DNA of 64,000 nucleotides from Rhodanobacter_A agri. Its GTDB lineage: Bacteria > Pseudomonadota > Gammaproteobacteria > Xanthomonadales > Rhodanobacteraceae. Under the pieces are notes generated by a model. It ran no database searches, had not been told where the DNA came from, and saw only the letters and a list, made by a program, of their open reading frames with translations. This document shows, piece by piece, positions 35,722 to 43,375 of the stretch. The position numbers were made by a program, and so were the translations under genes. The stretch covers positions 496,001-560,000 of the forward strand of contig NZ_JADIKL010000004.1 in NCBI RefSeq assembly GCF_044904705.1, written 5' to 3'. Every line of letters begins with the position of its first letter. The stretch's first letter is position 1.

Positions 35722-36792
35722 GTGAGTGCTGGCGGTTTTTCCGCGCCTGCGCCCGAAGCGGCGCTGGCTGCGTTGTTCGTGCCTTTCGATACGGCGGTGC
35801 TGCCGCTGCCGGCCGGCGGGCGCGTCTTGTTCCTGCGCGCCCGCGCCGGTGTGCGCCTGCGCGAACTGGCGCAGCCAGGCTGGTTGTGCGAGCAGGGCTT
35901 TCTGCCGTTCGCCGACGAGCTGGCGCGCTGCGGCCTGCGTGTGGGCGAAGCGGGTGAGGGGGAAACCTTCCCATGGGTGCTGTTGCTGCCGCCACGCCAA
36001 CGCGACGAGGCGCGCGCGCTGTTCGCGCGTGCGCTGGATCATCTCGCGCCGGGCGGCACGCTGATGGCCAGCATGGCCAAGGCCGAAGGCGCGAAGTCGG
36101 GCGAGGCCGACCTGAAGCAGCTCGCCGGCACGGTGGGCAGCCTGTCCAAGCACCATTGCCGGGTGTTCTGGGCCACGCCGCAGCCGGATGCCATCGACCG
36201 TGCATTGCAGGACACATGGCGCGCGCTGGACGCGCCACGCGAAACTGCCGACGGCTGGTGGAGCCGCCCCGGTCTGTTCGCCTGGGACCGCGTCGACCGT
36301 GCCTCCGCCTTGCTCGCGGCGCATTTGCCTGCCGACCTTACTGGCCGCGTGGCCGACCTCGGTGCGGGCTACGGTTACCTCGCCACACAGTTGATTGCGC
36401 GTTGCCTCGACGTGACGGCGCTGGACCTGTACGAAGCGGAGGCGCGCGCGTTGGAACCGGCACGCCGCAACGTCGCGAACGCGCTGCACGCGGCGGCGCG
36501 CAGCCTGCCGGTGAATGTGCACTGGCACGATGTTACCCGCGGCCTGCCACAGCGCTACGACGCCATCGTCAGCAATCCGCCGTTCCACCTGGGCCGCGCC
36601 GACCTGCCGGAACTGGGCCGCGCCTTCATCACCAGTGCCGCCGACGCGTTGACGGCATCCGGTCGTCTGCTGATCGTGGCGAACCGCCACCTGCCTTACG
36701 AAGCCCTGCTTGCCGCGCGTTTCGCGGAGGTGCGCCAGCTCGCCCTGCAGGATGGCTTCAAGGTGATCGAGGCCAGGAGCCCGCGCGCATGA
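35722..36792 (+). CDS. rsmC: RsmC-like 16S rRNA (guanine-N2)-methyltransferase
   Basis: 356 aa from GTG 35722. It has a duplicated methyltransferase layout: a degenerate N-terminal domain (about 1-150) and an active C-terminal domain with motif I VADLGAGYGYLATQL and the catalytic NPPFH at about 278-282. This is the RsmC/RlmG type, in which RsmC makes m2G1207 of the 30S subunit. Its stop overlaps the next start by 4 bases. Confidence 0.85.
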   Translation: MSAGGFSAPAPEAALAALFVPFDTAVLPLPAGGRVLFLRARAGVRLRELAQPGWLCEQGFLPFADELARCGLRVGEAGEGETFPWVLLLPPRQRDEARALFARALDHLAPGGTLMASMAKAEGAKSGEADLKQLAGTVGSLSKHHCRVFWATPQPDAIDRALQDTWRALDAPRETADGWWSRPGLFAWDRVDRASALLAAHLPADLTGRVADLGAGYGYLATQLIARCLDVTALDLYEAEARALEPARRNVANALHAAARSLPVNVHWHDVTRGLPQRYDAIVSNPPFHLGRADLPELGRAFITSAADALTASGRLLIVANRHLPYEALLAARFAEVRQLALQDGFKVIEARSPRA

Positions 36793-37499
36793 AACTGGTC
36801 AAGCTGATCGCCAACCTCGGCTACGGCAGCCGCAAGGACGTGGCCTGGATGTTCCGCGAGGGCCGCATCACCGACGTCGATGGCGAGGTGCTGTACGCGG
36901 ACGACAAGGTGGAGCATGCGTGCATCCGCCTCGACGGTGAGCCACTCGACCCGCCGCCCGGCCTGGCGCTGATGATGCACAAGCCGCTGGGCGTCACCTG
37001 CTCGCGCAAGGACCCCGGCCGCGTGGTCTACGACCTGCTGCCGCCGCGTTACCGCGTGCGCGACCCCGCGCTTTCCACCGTGGGCCGGCTCGATCGCGAC
37101 ACCTCGGGCCTGCTGCTGTTCACCGATGATGGCGCGCTGCTGCACCGGATCATCTCGCCCAAGGCCGAAGTGACCAAGGTCTACGAAGCCACCTTGGCCG
37201 AAGACCTGCGCGGCGACGAAGCCGCGTTGTTCGCCAGCGGCACGCTGCTGCTGGAATCGGAAACCACGCCGCTCGCGCCGGCCGCACTCGAGGTGCTGGG
37301 CCCGCGTCATGCCCGCCTCACCGTCACCGAAGGCCGCTACCACCAAGTGCGCCGCATGTTCGCCGCCACCGGCAACCGCGTGGAAACACTGGAACGGGTG
37401 GCGATCGGCACGCTCGGCCTGGATGGGCTGGCGCCGGGGGCGTGGCGCGCGCTCGACGCGGATGACGTGGCGCGCATCTTCAGCGCCACGTCTGTGTAA
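36789..37499 (+). CDS. rsuA: RsuA-family 16S rRNA pseudouridine synthase
   Basis: 236 aa. An N-terminal S4-like RNA-binding domain (about 1-60; LVKLIANLGYGSRKDV) is followed by the RluA/RsuA catalytic domain. The nucleophilic aspartate lies in GRLDRDTSGLLLF, and GRYHQVRRMFAATGNRV is the family's final motif. The E. coli homologue makes pseudouridine 516 of 16S rRNA. Start overlaps rsmC by ATGA, so both rRNA modifiers are co-translated; a terminator follows. Confidence 0.92.
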   Translation: MKLVKLIANLGYGSRKDVAWMFREGRITDVDGEVLYADDKVEHACIRLDGEPLDPPPGLALMMHKPLGVTCSRKDPGRVVYDLLPPRYRVRDPALSTVGRLDRDTSGLLLFTDDGALLHRIISPKAEVTKVYEATLAEDLRGDEAALFASGTLLLESETTPLAPAALEVLGPRHARLTVTEGRYHQVRRMFAATGNRVETLERVAIGTLGLDGLAPGAWRALDADDVARIFSATSV

Positions 37500-37523
37500 C
37501 CGGCGTCGGACGCAAAAACGAAA

Positions 37524-37560
37524 AACCCCGGAAACCTGAGGCTTCCGGGGTTCTTCGTCT
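37524..37560 (+). terminator. Terminator of rsmC-rsuA
   Basis: Perfect 10-base stem AACCCCGGAA / TTCCGGGGTT (37524-37533 and 37543-37552) with a 9-base loop and a T-rich tail, 24 bases after the rsuA stop. Confidence 0.85.
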
Positions 37561-37568
37561 GGATGGTT

Positions 37569-37618
37569 TGGTGGAGCGGAGGAGGATCGAACTCCCGACA
37601 TTCGCATTGCGAATGCAA
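37569..37618 (-). other. 3' half of tRNA-Ala(CGC), attachment-site relic
   Basis: Read on the minus strand, the segment gives anticodon stem TTGCA/TGCGA, loop TTCGCAA (anticodon CGC, Ala), variable ATGTC, T-arm with TTCGATC, acceptor CCGCTCC and ACCA. The 5' half of a tRNA (an acceptor strand GGAGCGG and a D-arm) is absent; the upstream bases are AT-rich. The integrase begins 92 bases away. This is the expected appearance of an att core duplicated when an element integrates into the 3' end of a tRNA gene. The intact tRNA must lie elsewhere. Confidence 0.8.
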
Positions 37619-37666
37619 ATTTCAATCTTTATAAAACAACAACATATGAATTAATATTGCTTTTAT

Positions 37667-37686
37667 GGGAGGATTTTGGGAGGATT
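37667..37686 (+). repeat. Two direct copies of GGGAGGATT between att core and int
   Basis: Copies at 37667-37675 and 37678-37686 are spaced by 2 bases (11-base period), in the leader of the integrase gene next to the tRNA relic. They could be arm-type integrase sites, but this is inferred from place only. The second copy is followed by a short CGTGACGGTGACGG direct repeat. Confidence 0.45.
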
Positions 37687-37709
37687 CGTGACGGTGACGG
37701 GAGGCTTTC

Positions 37710-38816
37710 ATGGCATGGTTTGAAAAGCGTGGCGCGTGTCAGTGGCGGGTGGTGATCGCTCGACGAGGATACCCGCGGCAATCCAAGACCTTCACCACCA
37801 AGGCCGAGGCCGAAGCGTGGGCGAAGATGATCGAGTCGGAAATGGCGCGGGGCGTCTGGATCGATCGCAGTGAAGCCGAGTCCACCACGCTGCGGGAGCT
37901 GCTCGACCGATATGAGCGTGAAGTGGTGCCAGGCAAGCGTGGCGCCGTGCAGGAATGCTCCGTGCTTGCGACTTGGCGCGACACGCCGCTGGCAGTCCGA
38001 ACCGTTGCGACGATCCGGGGCGCCGATGTAGCGGCGCTGCGGGACGAGTGGCTGAAGGACTATGCACCAGCCACCGTGCTGCGCCGCCTTGCCGTGCTCT
38101 CCCATGTCTTCAACGTTGCCAGGAAGGAATGGGGCATGGAGAGTCTGGCGAATCCTGTTGAGCTGGTGCGCAAGCCTTCACCGAACAATGCGCGTACGCG
38201 CCGAATCGTCACGGCGTCTCCGTCAACCGGCCGCAGCCGCGGTCGCACACAAGATGAGCTTGCGCTCGTCGTAGAGGCCAGCGAGTCGCCCATGCTGCCC
38301 GCCCTCGTTACCTTGGCCGTTGAGACAGCGATGCGGCGCGGAGAGATTGCGGCCTTGCGTTGGGAGCATGTCGACCTTGAGCGGTGTGTGGCCCATCTCC
38401 CAGAAACGAAGAATGGCAACAGCCGCGATGTACCGCTTTCGCCTGCGGCCGTCGCCGCGCTGGTTGCGCTACTGCCCGAGCCACCGGCCAAGCGTCGCAA
38501 AGTCCCGGCAGTGCCCAGTGAGCTGCGGGGCCGGGTCTTTGCCATGCGCCCTGATGGCATCACGCAGGCTTTTGACCGGGCGCAGCACCGTGCACGTGCC
38601 GTTTACGAAGCCAAATGCACGCGCGAGTGCCTATCCATCGATCCGGGCTTCTTGAACGACCTGCGCTTTCATGACCTACGACATGAAGCGACATCGAGAC
38701 TGGCGGCGAAATTTCAGCTTCATGAGCTGGCCAAGATCACCGGGCACCGCGATACAAGAATGTTATTGCGCTACTACCATCCGGATGCCGCAGATCTCGC
38801 CAAGAGGCTGCGCTGA
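37710..38816 (+). CDS. int: Tyrosine-type site-specific integrase
   Basis: 368 aa. The N-terminal part holds a DNA-arm-binding segment (about 1-60) and a core-binding SAM-like domain (about 65-160); the catalytic domain (about 190-365) has Arg in AMRRGEIAALRW, a lysine loop near ETKNGNSR, the HxxR box LRFHDLRHEATSRL, His in ITGHRD and the nucleophile in RYYHP. All catalytic residues are intact. Located immediately after the tRNA-Ala relic, it probably drove insertion of the element that follows. GGGAGG lies 5 bases before the ATG. Confidence 0.93.
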   Translation: MAWFEKRGACQWRVVIARRGYPRQSKTFTTKAEAEAWAKMIESEMARGVWIDRSEAESTTLRELLDRYEREVVPGKRGAVQECSVLATWRDTPLAVRTVATIRGADVAALRDEWLKDYAPATVLRRLAVLSHVFNVARKEWGMESLANPVELVRKPSPNNARTRRIVTASPSTGRSRGRTQDELALVVEASESPMLPALVTLAVETAMRRGEIAALRWEHVDLERCVAHLPETKNGNSRDVPLSPAAVAALVALLPEPPAKRRKVPAVPSELRGRVFAMRPDGITQAFDRAQHRARAVYEAKCTRECLSIDPGFLNDLRFHDLRHEATSRLAAKFQLHELAKITGHRDTRMLLRYYHPDAADLAKRLR

Positions 38817-38879
38817 GCCGCCATCAAAGGCAGGCTTGGCGGAAACGGGATATGGCGCTCAGCGGGCCTACTGGCAAGA

Positions 38880-39125
38880 CTACTTTGGATCAGGCATGTA
38901 TCGATGTCGGCCCGTCTTGATGAACAGCTCGGCGAAAGCCGCCCAGTCGTGCTGGTAAACAAATTCAGTAAGCCCATCGTTGCCTGCGAGAGAGGTTGAG
39001 CCGGCTGCGCTGTCTTCCCAGAACTCGCAGAAGGACAGTCGCTGTATGTCCGCCTTGCGCACGACACGCGTTCCTCTCGACTCAACGACCTCCAGTCCAA
39101 AGTAGGTACGCCTGCACACGGTCAT
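38880..39125 (-). CDS. Hypothetical protein, element cargo
   Basis: 81 aa from ATG 39125, no recognised domain. It begins with MTVCRRTYFGLEVVE and ends near HRYMPDPK. Separated from the downstream operon by 110 bases and convergent with int, so it is likely expressed separately. The composition is ordinary and not strongly charged. Confidence that it is real rests on the isolated, well-sized frame and lack of a competing gene. Confidence 0.5.
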   Translation of the reverse strand: MTVCRRTYFGLEVVESRGTRVVRKADIQRLSFCEFWEDSAAGSTSLAGNDGLTEFVYQHDWAAFAELFIKTGRHRYMPDPK

Positions 39126-39235
39126 GGAAGGCACTCTCTGGTCGCCGTGCGCACGCTGTTGGTCGGCATCGCCGTCGTCTTGCGGCTTCTTCCGTTCGAC
39201 TCGGTGTCCATGCATGGGAGGCCGCACAATTTGAA

Positions 39236-39469
39236 TCAGCTTTCCGTCCAGTCCAACACTACGGCCACTTCCTGACCCTGGAGGGGTTCACCGTGCAATG
39301 CGTCCGCGTCGAGGTATGCGCCGCAGCCAATACCAACCCAGCCCGAAGGGACGATTGGCTGCTCCGTGAAGGCAGTAATCTCGTCGTAACCACGCTCGAA
39401 ATGAGGCGTGACCACGCGCGCTTCGGTCGGATACCTCTGCAATCGGGAAATCAGCTCGCCGACGTTCAT
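39236..39469 (-). CDS. Hypothetical protein at end of element operon
   Basis: 77 aa. N-terminus MNVGELISRLQRYPTEARVV resembles the start of many small phage and plasmid proteins of unknown function. The start is inside a 4-base overlap with the phosphoesterase stop and GGAGAGG lies 5 bases before. Last gene of the operon. Confidence 0.65.
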   Translation of the reverse strand: MNVGELISRLQRYPTEARVVTPHFERGYDEITAFTEQPIVPSGWVGIGCGAYLDADALHGEPLQGQEVAVVLDWTES

Positions 39470-40170
39470 AGGCCCTCTCCAACATTCGTTGTGCGTACGA
39501 TGTTTCCTTGCTCATCGTGGATTGCGCAGTAGCCGACTGAGAACGGCCGGAAGCCAAGCCGTTTGGCTTCGTCCTTGCGGTAGTCGGCCTGCCTGTGATG
39601 GTGACCGTGATAGACCATCTGCACTCCAAGGCTAACCGCCAGATCGTCGATCGCCTGAAAGCCATGCGGGTGGCAGCTCGGAGCCTCGTGCGCGACCAGC
39701 ACGTCTGCCTTCGACTGCAAGAGCGTGCCGTAGTCGCTCGGGAAGATGCTGCTTCGGTGCTTGCGGGGTAGGCCACCACGCCAGCGGTTGCCCTTGCCGC
39801 ACCGGGCAAGAAAGGCCTCCGGCGAAGGATAACGTGGCTGGTCGGCTGGGGCCCAAACCTGACCGCGGAAGATCCCACCAAGGCCCGCGATGCGAACACC
39901 AGCAACCTCAACCACACGGCCGTGCAGGTTGCGATCAGCCAGTGATGATCCGAACAGGTTGTCGTAGTCAGCATCACTGTCGGTATCGTGGTTTCCGTGG
40001 ATCCACCAGACCTCTGTGAGATCGATGATCGACCGCAAGGCCACCTCCAAGGGCTCCGGTGCCTGCACGTCGCCCAGCAGCACGATGGCTACAGGCCTGC
40101 GGGCGTGCACTGCCTCGATGATGTGTTCGAAGTGGCCGTGGGGATCGCCGCAGAAGAAGATTCGGTTCAC
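39466..40170 (-). CDS. Calcineurin-like metallophosphoesterase
   Basis: 234 aa from GTG 40170, which is chosen because it overlaps the preceding stop by GTGA. The two-metal motifs are all present: D9-x-H11 in CGDPHGH, D34 in LLGDVQ, N60-H61 in GNHDT, H161 in VAHEAP and H188/H190 in YHGHHH. Members hydrolyse phosphodiesters or phosphomonoesters of nucleotides, RNA or proteins. It is flanked by the exonuclease (upstream) and a 77-aa gene (downstream) in the same operon. The real substrate is unknown. Confidence 0.88.
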   Translation of the reverse strand: MNRIFFCGDPHGHFEHIIEAVHARRPVAIVLLGDVQAPEPLEVALRSIIDLTEVWWIHGNHDTDSDADYDNLFGSSLADRNLHGRVVEVAGVRIAGLGGIFRGQVWAPADQPRYPSPEAFLARCGKGNRWRGGLPRKHRSSIFPSDYGTLLQSKADVLVAHEAPSCHPHGFQAIDDLAVSLGVQMVYHGHHHRQADYRKDEAKRLGFRPFSVGYCAIHDEQGNIVRTTNVGEGL

Positions 40171-40643
40171 GATTGCTGGCTCAACCAGGCGCCGCGCAAA
40201 GCAAGCGCGTCTACCCGGGCATGGTGCCGCTGCGGTTGATGTTCCGGGTGATCCCGCCACCATCGTTCGCGGGCCGTATCCAGTTCCAGGTGTCGCCAAC
40301 CGATGCTCGATAGCGTCGGGCCTTCTGGCTCTGGTTCGTCCATGCCATCGAGTACGAATTGGCACAGCGCGCGGTCGTGCGGCGAGTCGTAACCGATCAA
40401 CGGGTTCGGGATCGCAGCGAGGAACGTTCGAAGACGATGGGTGAGAAGGGCGTCGGACATGGCTGCCTCCCCACGCTCCAATAGTGGGTACACGGCAACC
40501 CGCACAAACGGCATCGGGTCGAAGGGCAGGGGATCGCGCTCGGCATAGAACACATGGCGCAGGTCAGAGGACACCAGCCCAATCGATACCAGTTGGCTGG
40601 CCAACACGTCCGCCCACTCGCAGTCGAGGAAGAGGTCAGTCAC
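40167..40643 (-). CDS. DEDDh 3'-5' exonuclease, Rv2179c-like (second copy)
   Basis: 158 aa from GTG 40643, overlapping the HAD stop by 4 bases. Metal ligands of a DEDDh exonuclease are recognisable: D7-x-E9 (FLDCEW), D90 in SPHDRALC, H141 and D145 in RHHARVDALALR. Motifs FYAERDPLP, YPLLERG and RHHA.VDA.ALR are shared with the copy at 42225-42707, so the two are paralogues. The fold is like the single-domain exoribonuclease Rv2179c. Probable RNase or nucleic acid trimming enzyme. Confidence 0.82.
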   Translation of the reverse strand: MTDLFLDCEWADVLASQLVSIGLVSSDLRHVFYAERDPLPFDPMPFVRVAVYPLLERGEAAMSDALLTHRLRTFLAAIPNPLIGYDSPHDRALCQFVLDGMDEPEPEGPTLSSIGWRHLELDTARERWWRDHPEHQPQRHHARVDALALRGAWLSQQS

Positions 40644-41371
40644 GGCATTTGCGCTGCCAGGTTTCCCAGCGAATCCAGCCAGTCCTGCAAGGCCTCTTTC
40701 AGGCGTGGCTCGTTGAAGCCAATGGTCATCCAGCACCATCCGAGATGATGGTGCTGATCGCTTGGCCATTTCTTGAAGTCATCTTCCAAGGCAAACCATG
40801 TACTGGGCTTGCGCCACGCCGCGTCGGCTGCGATCTGCTCGTATCGCGATAGGGGCCGTTCGCGATCTTCCACGGGCACGCGGTACGAACGAGCTTGCTG
40901 ATCCCATGCCGCCCCTACCACGCGCTGCTGCAGGCCGGGTTTGAGGTAAAGCAGTGCGCCGGGACCGGTTTTGTTCTTGGCCCACGTCGTGGAAAGTACG
41001 ATCTTCACCTGCGGGTAGGGTTCAAGCTGCGCTTCGAGCAGCGGCGCGAAGCGGAAAAGCGACTCCTCTGGAATTTCGAAGTGGCCATCTTCGGTCGGGT
41101 AAGGGTGCAGCACGCCGTCGAAGTCGAGATAGAGCACGGGCTCGTCGCGGCCGCCGTCCGCAGGAACATTGAGCGTCAGAGTGTCGAGCAGCTTCTGCAT
41201 GGATTCCACGTTCCAGCCGCCCGCGATCAAGTGCCGCACCGTCAGGATCGCGGTCGCGCCGTCGCCCTGGTCGAGCAGAAAGCTGATGCTTCGCTCGAAC
41301 TCACCGGCTGCCGCGGGACTTTCCTTGATCCTCGCCACGATATGGGGAAGCAATTCGGGTTGCGGATTCAT
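40640..41371 (-). CDS. HAD-fold phosphatase with N-terminal extension
   Basis: 243 aa. The N-terminal 75 residues are helical and unrecognised. A HAD domain follows with nucleophile D83-x-D85 in YLDFDGVLHP, motif II Ser/Thr in VLSTTWA, and acidic motif IV FALEDD. HAD members of this size with DFDGVLHP belong near the HAD_SAK_2 group, which was named in RNA-repair proteins. Gap to the following start is 3 bases; overlap with the exonuclease is 4. Probably a 5' or 3' phosphatase, but no substrate is shown. Confidence 0.8.
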   Translation of the reverse strand: MNPQPELLPHIVARIKESPAAAGEFERSISFLLDQGDGATAILTVRHLIAGGWNVESMQKLLDTLTLNVPADGGRDEPVLYLDFDGVLHPYPTEDGHFEIPEESLFRFAPLLEAQLEPYPQVKIVLSTTWAKNKTGPGALLYLKPGLQQRVVGAAWDQQARSYRVPVEDRERPLSRYEQIAADAAWRKPSTWFALEDDFKKWPSDQHHHLGWCWMTIGFNEPRLKEALQDWLDSLGNLAAQMP

Positions 41372-41374
41372 GGT

Positions 41375-41740
41375 TCACGCCAGGCAGTGATAGACCACGC
41401 CGTCGCGCGGTGCTTCCCAGAGCGGATCAGCGGTGATCGCGCGCGCCTTGCGCAAGGCGTACAGAAATTCCTTCCAATCCTCCGCGTAGGCATATCCGGG
41501 GAGATCTGTTGTGTGTGATCCCTTGTATCCCGCGAACGCCTCGTACGCCCGCTCGTTGTGTGCACCAACGGCTTGCCAGGAGACATAGGGAAAATCCTCA
41601 ATGGCGGCACCACCGCCATCCTTCCCCCGCTGTGGCCTTGGTCGAGGGATCATCACGACAGGCACGTCGGCAGCGAGCTGATCGGGATCGAGATCCAGCC
41701 ACGCCACGATGATCGTGTTCTTGAGGTTCGCTTGGTTCAT
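41375..41740 (-). CDS. Hypothetical protein, element operon
   Basis: 121 aa, start overlaps the HAD stop by ATGA. The N-terminus MNQANLKNTIIVAWLDLDPDQLAADVPVV is followed by RPRPQRGKDGGGA and a C-terminal Trp- and Tyr-rich part. No domain recognised; its conserved position between two HAD genes argues for a structural or partner role. Confidence 0.7.
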   Translation of the reverse strand: MNQANLKNTIIVAWLDLDPDQLAADVPVVMIPRPRPQRGKDGGGAAIEDFPYVSWQAVGAHNERAYEAFAGYKGSHTTDLPGYAYAEDWKEFLYALRKARAITADPLWEAPRDGVVYHCLA

Positions 41741-42228
41741 CCCCAGGCCTCCAGCTTCGCCTTCAGTTTTGCTTGGGCTGCTCCACCGCTCAATCCGACC
41801 AGTGGCGAGCACCCCACCACATGCTTCCGGTCATCGTCGGGCCAGCCTTCAAGGTCGTCGTCGATGGCGAACCACTGTGTCGGCTGTCGCCGCTCCACGT
41901 CGCGCAGGATCTGCCGATAGCGGCTCGCGTAGCGCCACCAGAATCGTTCCTCTGAATCCTTTCCGAAGTCGGAGTGCCACGTAGCGCCGATGACCCGATC
42001 GCGCAAGTCCTTCGGAAGGCGTTTGAGCACCCACCCGTAACCCTTCAAGCGCACCCACGACGTGGACAGCACGATGCGCACGTCGGGGTAGGGGGCAAGC
42101 GCTTCGATCAGCACCGGCGAGTGCTCGAACAGCTGACCATGGTCGCGCAGATACACCCGCCCTTGGTGATCCTGATACACCTCGTCCGAGTGCAGCACGC
42201 CGTCGAAATCCAGATAGATCACTCTCAT
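41737..42228 (-). CDS. HAD-fold phosphatase
   Basis: 163 aa, a compact HAD domain. Nucleophile D7-x-D9 in YLDFDGVLHSD, Ser55/Thr56 in VLSTSWV and motif IV aspartates around 123-125 (IDDD) are all present. It is similar to the second HAD of the operon (DFDGVLH, VLSTxW) but lacks its N-terminal 75 residues. Starts in an overlap with the preceding exonuclease stop. The DFDGVLHSDxVY start is like HAD_SAK_2-type enzymes; substrate unknown. Confidence 0.82.
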   Translation of the reverse strand: MRVIYLDFDGVLHSDEVYQDHQGRVYLRDHGQLFEHSPVLIEALAPYPDVRIVLSTSWVRLKGYGWVLKRLPKDLRDRVIGATWHSDFGKDSEERFWWRYASRYRQILRDVERRQPTQWFAIDDDLEGWPDDDRKHVVGCSPLVGLSGGAAQAKLKAKLEAWG

Positions 42229-42707
42229 GGGTCGACCACCAACACGAAGGCATAGCGCAATGCCTCGGCATCGACGCCCGCATGGTGGCGTCGCGCCAGG
42301 GCCTCAGGGTTGTTCTGGAAATACCGTTCCAGCTCGTCCATCACGTCCTGACGACTGACGTGCACCGGCACATAGGGCGGGATGCCGCATTTGTCGCAGC
42401 CGAACCCAGCCAGCGCCTGGTTCAACTGAACCATGTCGATCTGGCCGTCGAAGTGGATGCGCGGGTTGTCGCAGGAGGCCACGAAGGCGCGCAATCGCTC
42501 GGTGAAAACGTGATCGGGAAGCGCCGAGTCGCCACGCTCCAGCAGCGGGTACACGAACTTCCGCACGAACGAGGACGCGACCTCGGGCAGGGGATCCCGC
42601 TCCGCGTAGAAGCGCTTGCTGCCGTCGGCATTGACCAGCGCCAGGCTCACCAGCTGGCGACTGGCGTCCGTCACCCATTCGGTATCGAGAAAAAGCAGCT
42701 CGGTCAT
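42225..42707 (-). CDS. DEDDh 3'-5' exonuclease, Rv2179c-like (first copy)
   Basis: 160 aa. Candidate metal ligands D8-x-E10 in FLDTEW, D91 in DGQIDMVQL, H142 and D146 in RRHHAGVDAEAL. The motifs FYAERDPLP and YPLLERG are shared with the copy at 40167-40643. A CDKC pair at 104-107 is found only in this copy. Start at 42707 overlaps the previous stop by ATGA. As an RNase-T-like nuclease it may trim RNA or DNA 3' ends. Confidence 0.82.
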   Translation of the reverse strand: MTELLFLDTEWVTDASRQLVSLALVNADGSKRFYAERDPLPEVASSFVRKFVYPLLERGDSALPDHVFTERLRAFVASCDNPRIHFDGQIDMVQLNQALAGFGCDKCGIPPYVPVHVSRQDVMDELERYFQNNPEALARRHHAGVDAEALRYAFVLVVDP

Positions 42708-43045
42708 GCGATGCCTCCTTGGTCGGAGGCTTCGCCCATCTGCGCCATTGAGGGCGACGGCGCACCATCCCCGAAAGGTGCAGGCATACAACGCAGCGAA
42801 GCGTAGTCACTGCGACGGAATTCCACCCCAGCCACGGTAAAGGTGCTTTCGTCGCACGCGATCCGCCGGGTCGAGCCGCCGCCGAAGTCGAGGTACAGCA
42901 GGCAGTCGAACAACGAATCAGGATCTTCCTCTGCCACCAGATACACGGTGTCTCGACCAAGGTAGCCGCACTCGGCGTCCTCCTTGGCGATGCCAGAGAC
43001 GAGCACAAAGTCGCATGCGGTTCCGTCGAACCTCCAGATCGCCAT
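42704..43045 (-). CDS. Hypothetical protein, first gene of element operon
   Basis: 113 aa from ATG 43045, with a strong AGGAGGG ribosome site. The start MAIWRFDGTACDFVLVSG and later acidic strand-rich sequence are unrecognised. Its C-terminal tail is rich in Gly, Ser and Pro and may be disordered. As the first gene behind the palindromic operator it may be the most abundant product. Confidence 0.65.
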   Translation of the reverse strand: MAIWRFDGTACDFVLVSGIAKEDAECGYLGRDTVYLVAEEDPDSLFDCLLYLDFGGGSTRRIACDESTFTVAGVEFRRSDYASLRCMPAPFGDGAPSPSMAQMGEASDQGGIA

Positions 43046-43065
43046 GAAACCCTCCTTTTTATTTC

Positions 43066-43082
43066 TAGGAAATAATTTCCTA
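43066..43082. promoter_or_regulatory. Perfect 17-base palindrome at divergent promoter
   Basis: TAGGAAAT (43066-43073) and ATTTCCTA (43075-43082) are perfect reverse complements around one A. It lies in the 87-base gap between the element operon (starting 43045) and the divergent HTH gene (starting 43133). The most likely reader is that HTH protein; the site would control both directions. Confidence 0.75.
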
Positions 43083-43132
43083 AAAACACGCGGCCGCACA
43101 AGTGCCGGGGCCTTTTTGGCATCATTGAGGGC

Positions 43133-43375
43133 ATGGCTAAACCGGACGCTAGGCTTCACGCCCCCAACCCCACGTACTTGCGGGAGTTGTTGGAGCATGC
43201 TGGCTTGAGCCAGAGTGAAGCGGCCCGCCGCTTGGGTATAAGCGACCGCATGATGCGGATGTACCTGGCTTACCCGGAGCGTCAGGACGGCCAAGGCAAG
43301 GTAGCCAGACGCGTCGAGTGCCCATACGCCATCCAGTACGCCTTGGAGCAGCTTGCTTGTGGTCCCAAGTCGTAG
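43133..43375 (+). CDS. Small HTH (XRE-type) DNA-binding protein
   Basis: 80 aa. A helix-turn-helix is evident in LRELLEHAGLSQSEAARRLGISDRMMRMYL (residues about 17-46), with a typical A-x-x-LG turn. It is transcribed away from the operon and shares its promoter region, so it is probably the regulator of the element. It is compact and lacks a sensor domain. Confidence 0.8.
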   Translation: MAKPDARLHAPNPTYLRELLEHAGLSQSEAARRLGISDRMMRMYLAYPERQDGQGKVARRVECPYAIQYALEQLACGPKS

